Positions 60,650 to 64,000 of a DNA stretch of 64,000 bases are shown one piece after another. A program made the position numbers and the translations under genes. This DNA comes from Sipunculus nudus (lineage: Eukaryota > Annelida > Sipuncula > Golfingiida > Sipunculidae). The notes beneath the pieces were generated by a model. That model was not told the DNA's origin and did not search any database. It saw only the letters and a list, made by a program, of their open reading frames with translations. The stretch is taken from NCBI GenBank assembly GCA_026874595.1, contig CM049309.1, forward strand, positions 13,072,576 through 13,136,575. Direction: 5' to 3'. Position 1 is the stretch's first letter, and each line of letters opens with the position of its first letter.

Positions 60650-60985
60650 TGTTCTCTATAAGTAGAGTGCAAGACTCAAAGCCTTGAGATAGCAAGTTCA
60701 AATCTCAGCCAAGGAGGTGAGATTTGTTAGGGTCATCCCCTACCCAGAGTAAGTGATTTGCAAGTTTAATGGTAAGCACAACCATTTTTTACTCACAAAC
60801 AATTTGGCCTTTCATTGGTTCCCCTGGTGTGACCTACCCAGCGCCCACAGGTGAGGTAGGTACCGGGCCTGATTAACACCAGGAAGTGTGCTACTGCCCT
60901 GGCACATATTCCAAAACCATAATGGAAAACTGCTGATGTACATACTTGCCATACTTTGTTAAGCTAGCATTGAAAAAGAATGGAT
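60650..60985 (+). mobile_element. tRNA-derived SINE, diverged copy
   Basis: Same family as 8050-8417: damaged A box (CTCTATAAGTAGAGTGC), B box GCAAGTTCAAATCTC, then CATTGGTTCCCCTGG, AGCGCCCACAGGTGAGGTAG, AACACCAGGAAGTGTG, ACTGCTGATGTACATACTTG and an end GCTAGCATTGAAAAAG. Target duplications are no longer clear. It lies just right of the snap-back insertion. Confidence 0.75.
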
Positions 60986-62499
60986 TCAGTTACCTCCAGC
61001 AGAAAAAAAACTGTCATGAAAATGTTGCTTCTGTTTCCTCCAGTCATATGCACAATGCATAAGTGTGAGGGCACCTTTAGAACTGATTAGGCATGTTGCC
61101 ACTTTAACCAGATGTCCTTATATGGGCATTAAAGGTCTACAATATCCTTCATAAAACAGGATGTGTAAAAAGTAAATTTTACTACAGTGTAAAGGTATGT
61201 GTAAATTTACTGTGTAAAGTGCTGTGTGTAAGTAGCTAGCTGGAAGATTCCCTCATGATCCAGCAGTTGTAAAAAACAGATTTTACCAAATAAAATTTTA
61301 TAATGCTTTTTAAAATATAATATTTCAACTCTTTGTTTTGTTTTATGAAGATCTTTATGTTTTTTTTTTAACAATGAGCTTCACATTGAGAAACATTGTA
61401 GCATGACATCAGAGATTTGATAATAAAATCTTGTATGTTTTGACATTTTAAACCTCAGTTATCAGACAAGCCATACAACTCAGTCCAGCTGTTCCTCTGC
61501 TTCTGCTGAAAAATTTTTTAGCACTTTTACATATCCAGCTTTTTACAGTTTTAACACATTCAATCAGCTTTTTAGAGTGTTTACACAGTAAGTTTTGAGA
61601 GTGTTTATGGTACCTGGTCAATATTTTGAGACAAGTCCTTTTTTTCTCAGATGTAAAATCAATACTATTTCATAAATTTCCTGGAAGGATTATGTTTCTC
61701 TCTCTTTTTAGTAACTATGTCCCAGCTTAAATCAGTTTTCACTGTAACTGACTTGTTTTCCGTATATATTTGTTGTTTACTTAGCCTCAGGTTCAACAAA
61801 AAGGTAAAAACAAATGTTTCAGTGATGTGATCATTGTTCTTTCTCAGATACAATTGTTCCATCCATTTCCATCTATTTACAGAGTCAAAATGAGTAAATT
61901 TCTGTAAGGCAGAGAGAGAGGAGTGAGAGAGGTGTGTGTATAGAGTAAAACCTGAGAGTTAAGACCACATCATGTGCCACAACAAAAGCGGTCTTAAGTC
62001 ACAGGTGGTCTTAAGTCTCAGCATGAAATGAACATAGGAATGTGTGTGTATATGTTTGTGAGAGAATGAAAAACAAAGGACGTTTATTTATGTGGATGTG
62101 AGTGTGTATAATATGAGGATATTCAGAAGTCTAAAACAAATGAATCAGCTGTGACTGACATGGAACAGCTAGTGATGTATTATAAATGGAACTGTCATGG
62201 GAAATTACATGAGTCCTCTGTCATTAGGTTTTTGTAGTGTTCACATGTTTCACATGCTGTACAGATGAATGGAGCTGACTTTCAAATTATCAATAGTTTG
62301 AAAAAAACCTTGTTATTTTCAGCTACCAGGGGCTGAATGTTTAGTGTACCAGTATATATGCAGAAATATAATTAATATGCAGGCTTGAAACAAGTATAGC
62401 TGCCATACATTTTAGATATAAGTACAACCTCGCATGTTCATTTGCCACTGCTTCCCCCCACCCTTCTTAACTCACCTGTCACCAGACAAAAAAAATTTT
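60986..62499. other. Unique non-coding stretch with small repeats
   Basis: Mostly unique. Includes the CAGTAAAACC-type end fragment (about 61945-62020) and a short GAGAGAGAG/GTGTGTG tract at about 61905-61935. No gene recognised. Confidence 0.5.
61945..62020. mobile_element. Possible DNA-transposon end fragment, second copy
   Basis: AGTAAAACCTGAGAGTTAAG then ACCACATCATG, later GGTCTTAAGTCACAGGTGG then TCTTAAGTCTCAGC. Resembles 13746-13860 at the start and in the GGTGGTCTTA block. The internal AAGACCAC/GTGGTCTT pair is self-complementary. Confidence 0.4.
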
Positions 62500-62850
62500 A
62501 TAACATCAAAGTTTACACAATTTTGTTTTTTTTCATAGTTTTTTTCTATAGTCCCATTATATACACAAATTTATATGTTTTCTACAGTTTAATATACCAA
62601 TTTAATCACAAATCTATTTATTCATATAGTTTTAAGACCAATTGTATACACAAATCTAAATGTTTTCAAAAGTTTAAAGTACCAATGTAATCAATAATCT
62701 GTTTTAAGTCCCACTGTAATCACAAATATATGTTTTCCATAGTTTTGAGACCCTGTGTATTCATACATCTTTATGTGTTCCATGGTTTTAACTTAAACTT
62801 TCTAAGTATGTGAACAAATTTCTTGTTTTCTATAGATTTTATGGTTTAAT
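62500..62850. repeat. Decayed AT-rich tandem repeat, unit about 45-50 bp
   Basis: Seven or so imperfect copies of the order CCAATTGTATACACAAAT, CTATATGTTTTC, (C/A)ATAGTTTTAAGA. Copies at 62635-62790 are clearest. The 82-codon frame crossing it is a by-product of low-complexity sequence. Confidence 0.6.
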
Positions 62851-64000
62851 ATACTTGATACTCTAGAGAAGAACACTGATATTGTAAAGATTTGAAGTTT
62901 GTAAAAAAAATTGGAGATTTTCATACAGTCATTTATTTTGTCCCACCGTGATGAATGCTGGGATAGTCACATGACATAGCCTCACACTGTGGCTGCCTTG
63001 AATGCATTTATTGAGTCATTACCTGTGCTTGCCATATTTAATAAATATTGAAAGGAATTCATTGAATGTTTAATAGTATTTAATAAATGCTGCAACTAGG
63101 GAAAGGATAGAAATTTTTCATATAGTTTATCAATTTTACCCCTAGAATAGTCTCAATAAATCTCAAGGTTATAGATTTTTAACATTCATGTAAAGAAAGC
63201 TTTTAAAATTTGAAAATGAGAATTTGTTTTTTAATTGCAAAAACAAAATTTAATTTGAATTTTTCTCTTCTCAGAGAAGCATTTTTATGATCATCATGTT
63301 AAAATTTGATGAAAAATCGAGAAACAAACGAATATCACCTATTTATTTATTAATAAATACAGCATTTTCTTAATTATTACATTCAAAAGGTGCACCAGTA
63401 TTTGCTCACATGTTAAAATATTAGTGCATTAAGTTTGGTTATGCGTGAGGGCATAGACCTGACATTACAGTTTTGACTATTGCTGTGAATTGATGCTGTT
63501 TATATGACTGTGCCAGCCCTTGTCTCTACTGCCATCTGTCTGCCAGCCTTACCACTGCTGCCAGCACGAGCACCTCCTGAACAATCCATAATCGTGTATC
63601 TGGTTATGCCCTGCCAGATGTAACATTGTATGTTTGGAGTCTTAATGTTGATTTATGTTAACCCTGTTATATTTAGAGTCACTACTATTGAAATGTGTAA
63701 ATCTTTTTCAGTAAATGATTTAAAAATTTTAAATCCTTTGATCAGGCGTTGACCATATAAGGAATGTAATTAAAATTTATTCATGATTCATATTTCTGTT
63801 TACCATTTATTATTTACCAGGTATTCATCATATTTTCTTAGTAAATCTCTGAATCTTAATCTGAAGGTATTGTTATAGCAACTTATTCATTATAATGTTC
63901 TTGGCAATCAAGAAAAAGAAGTGTGAATGTTGCATGTAACTTTTATGTATGTCAAACCATTAAAGTGAATAGTATAATAATATGAGGAATAATTAATGCG
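62851..64000. other. Unique non-coding stretch
   Basis: AT-rich, no gene or mobile element recognised up to the window edge. Confidence 0.5.

Overview
This is AT-rich (by eye roughly two-thirds A+T) eukaryotic, intron- or intergenic-type DNA. I find no operons, no intact protein-coding gene and no long open reading frame. The repeat content points to a marine invertebrate, most likely a bivalve mollusc. It includes pearl/HINE-like Helitron relatives with CCGTCCGT-type leaders, tRNA-derived SINEs and hAT, Harbinger and TTAA-target DNA elements. The organism call is inference from repeat style; no host gene confirms it.

The best-supported content is mobile and tandemly repeated DNA. Six families (called A to F here) share one plan: a 5' stem-loop, a tandem-repeat core in most, an inverted copy of one strand of the 5' stem near the 3' end, then a small 3' hairpin and an abrupt end at CTAG|T, CTGG|T or CTTG|T in a T-rich target. 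This is the plan of non-autonomous Helentron/Helitron elements. Copies are A at 8457-9164, 18363-22343 and 52445-53806; B at 18897-21524; C at 30061-31106; D at 33297-34874 and 36675-37522; E at 15478-15947 and 57405-57921; F at 46851-47199. Several sit inside other repeats, so the uninterrupted site can be read: C in a MITE, D in a 45-bp minisatellite, B in A, E in a hAT element and A in a long-inverted-repeat element.

There are five kinds of terminal-inverted-repeat (TIR) DNA element: a hAT-like element (15298-16925), two MITEs of one family (29765-31122 interrupted; 42449-42728), a TTAA-flanked MITE (45195-45649), a 3.4-kb element with TIRs of about 335 and 405 bp (51459-54844), and a 1.8-kb PIF/Harbinger element with TAA target duplications and a transposase remnant (55437-57234). 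There are also tRNA-derived SINEs (8050-8417, 27317-27500, 60650-60985 and a minus-strand one near 46545-46720) and a snap-back insertion with a 13-bp target duplication (60374-60587).

Large minisatellites lie at 109-545 (30 bp), 9904-12205 (34 bp), 13978-14422 (45 bp), 31926-35590 (45 bp) and 49790-51120 (about 62 bp). Three of these have periods that are multiples of three, which explains most of the longer ORFs.

The only host-gene hint is a possible 92-nt exon at 12351-12442 with good acceptor and donor sites. Unique, less AT-rich stretches (about 2440-2960, 13090-13330, 17440-17860, 26000-26700, 38800-39420, 40590-41420, 48880-49650, 54930-55330) could be conserved non-coding elements of a large intron or gene desert, but one sequence cannot show that.
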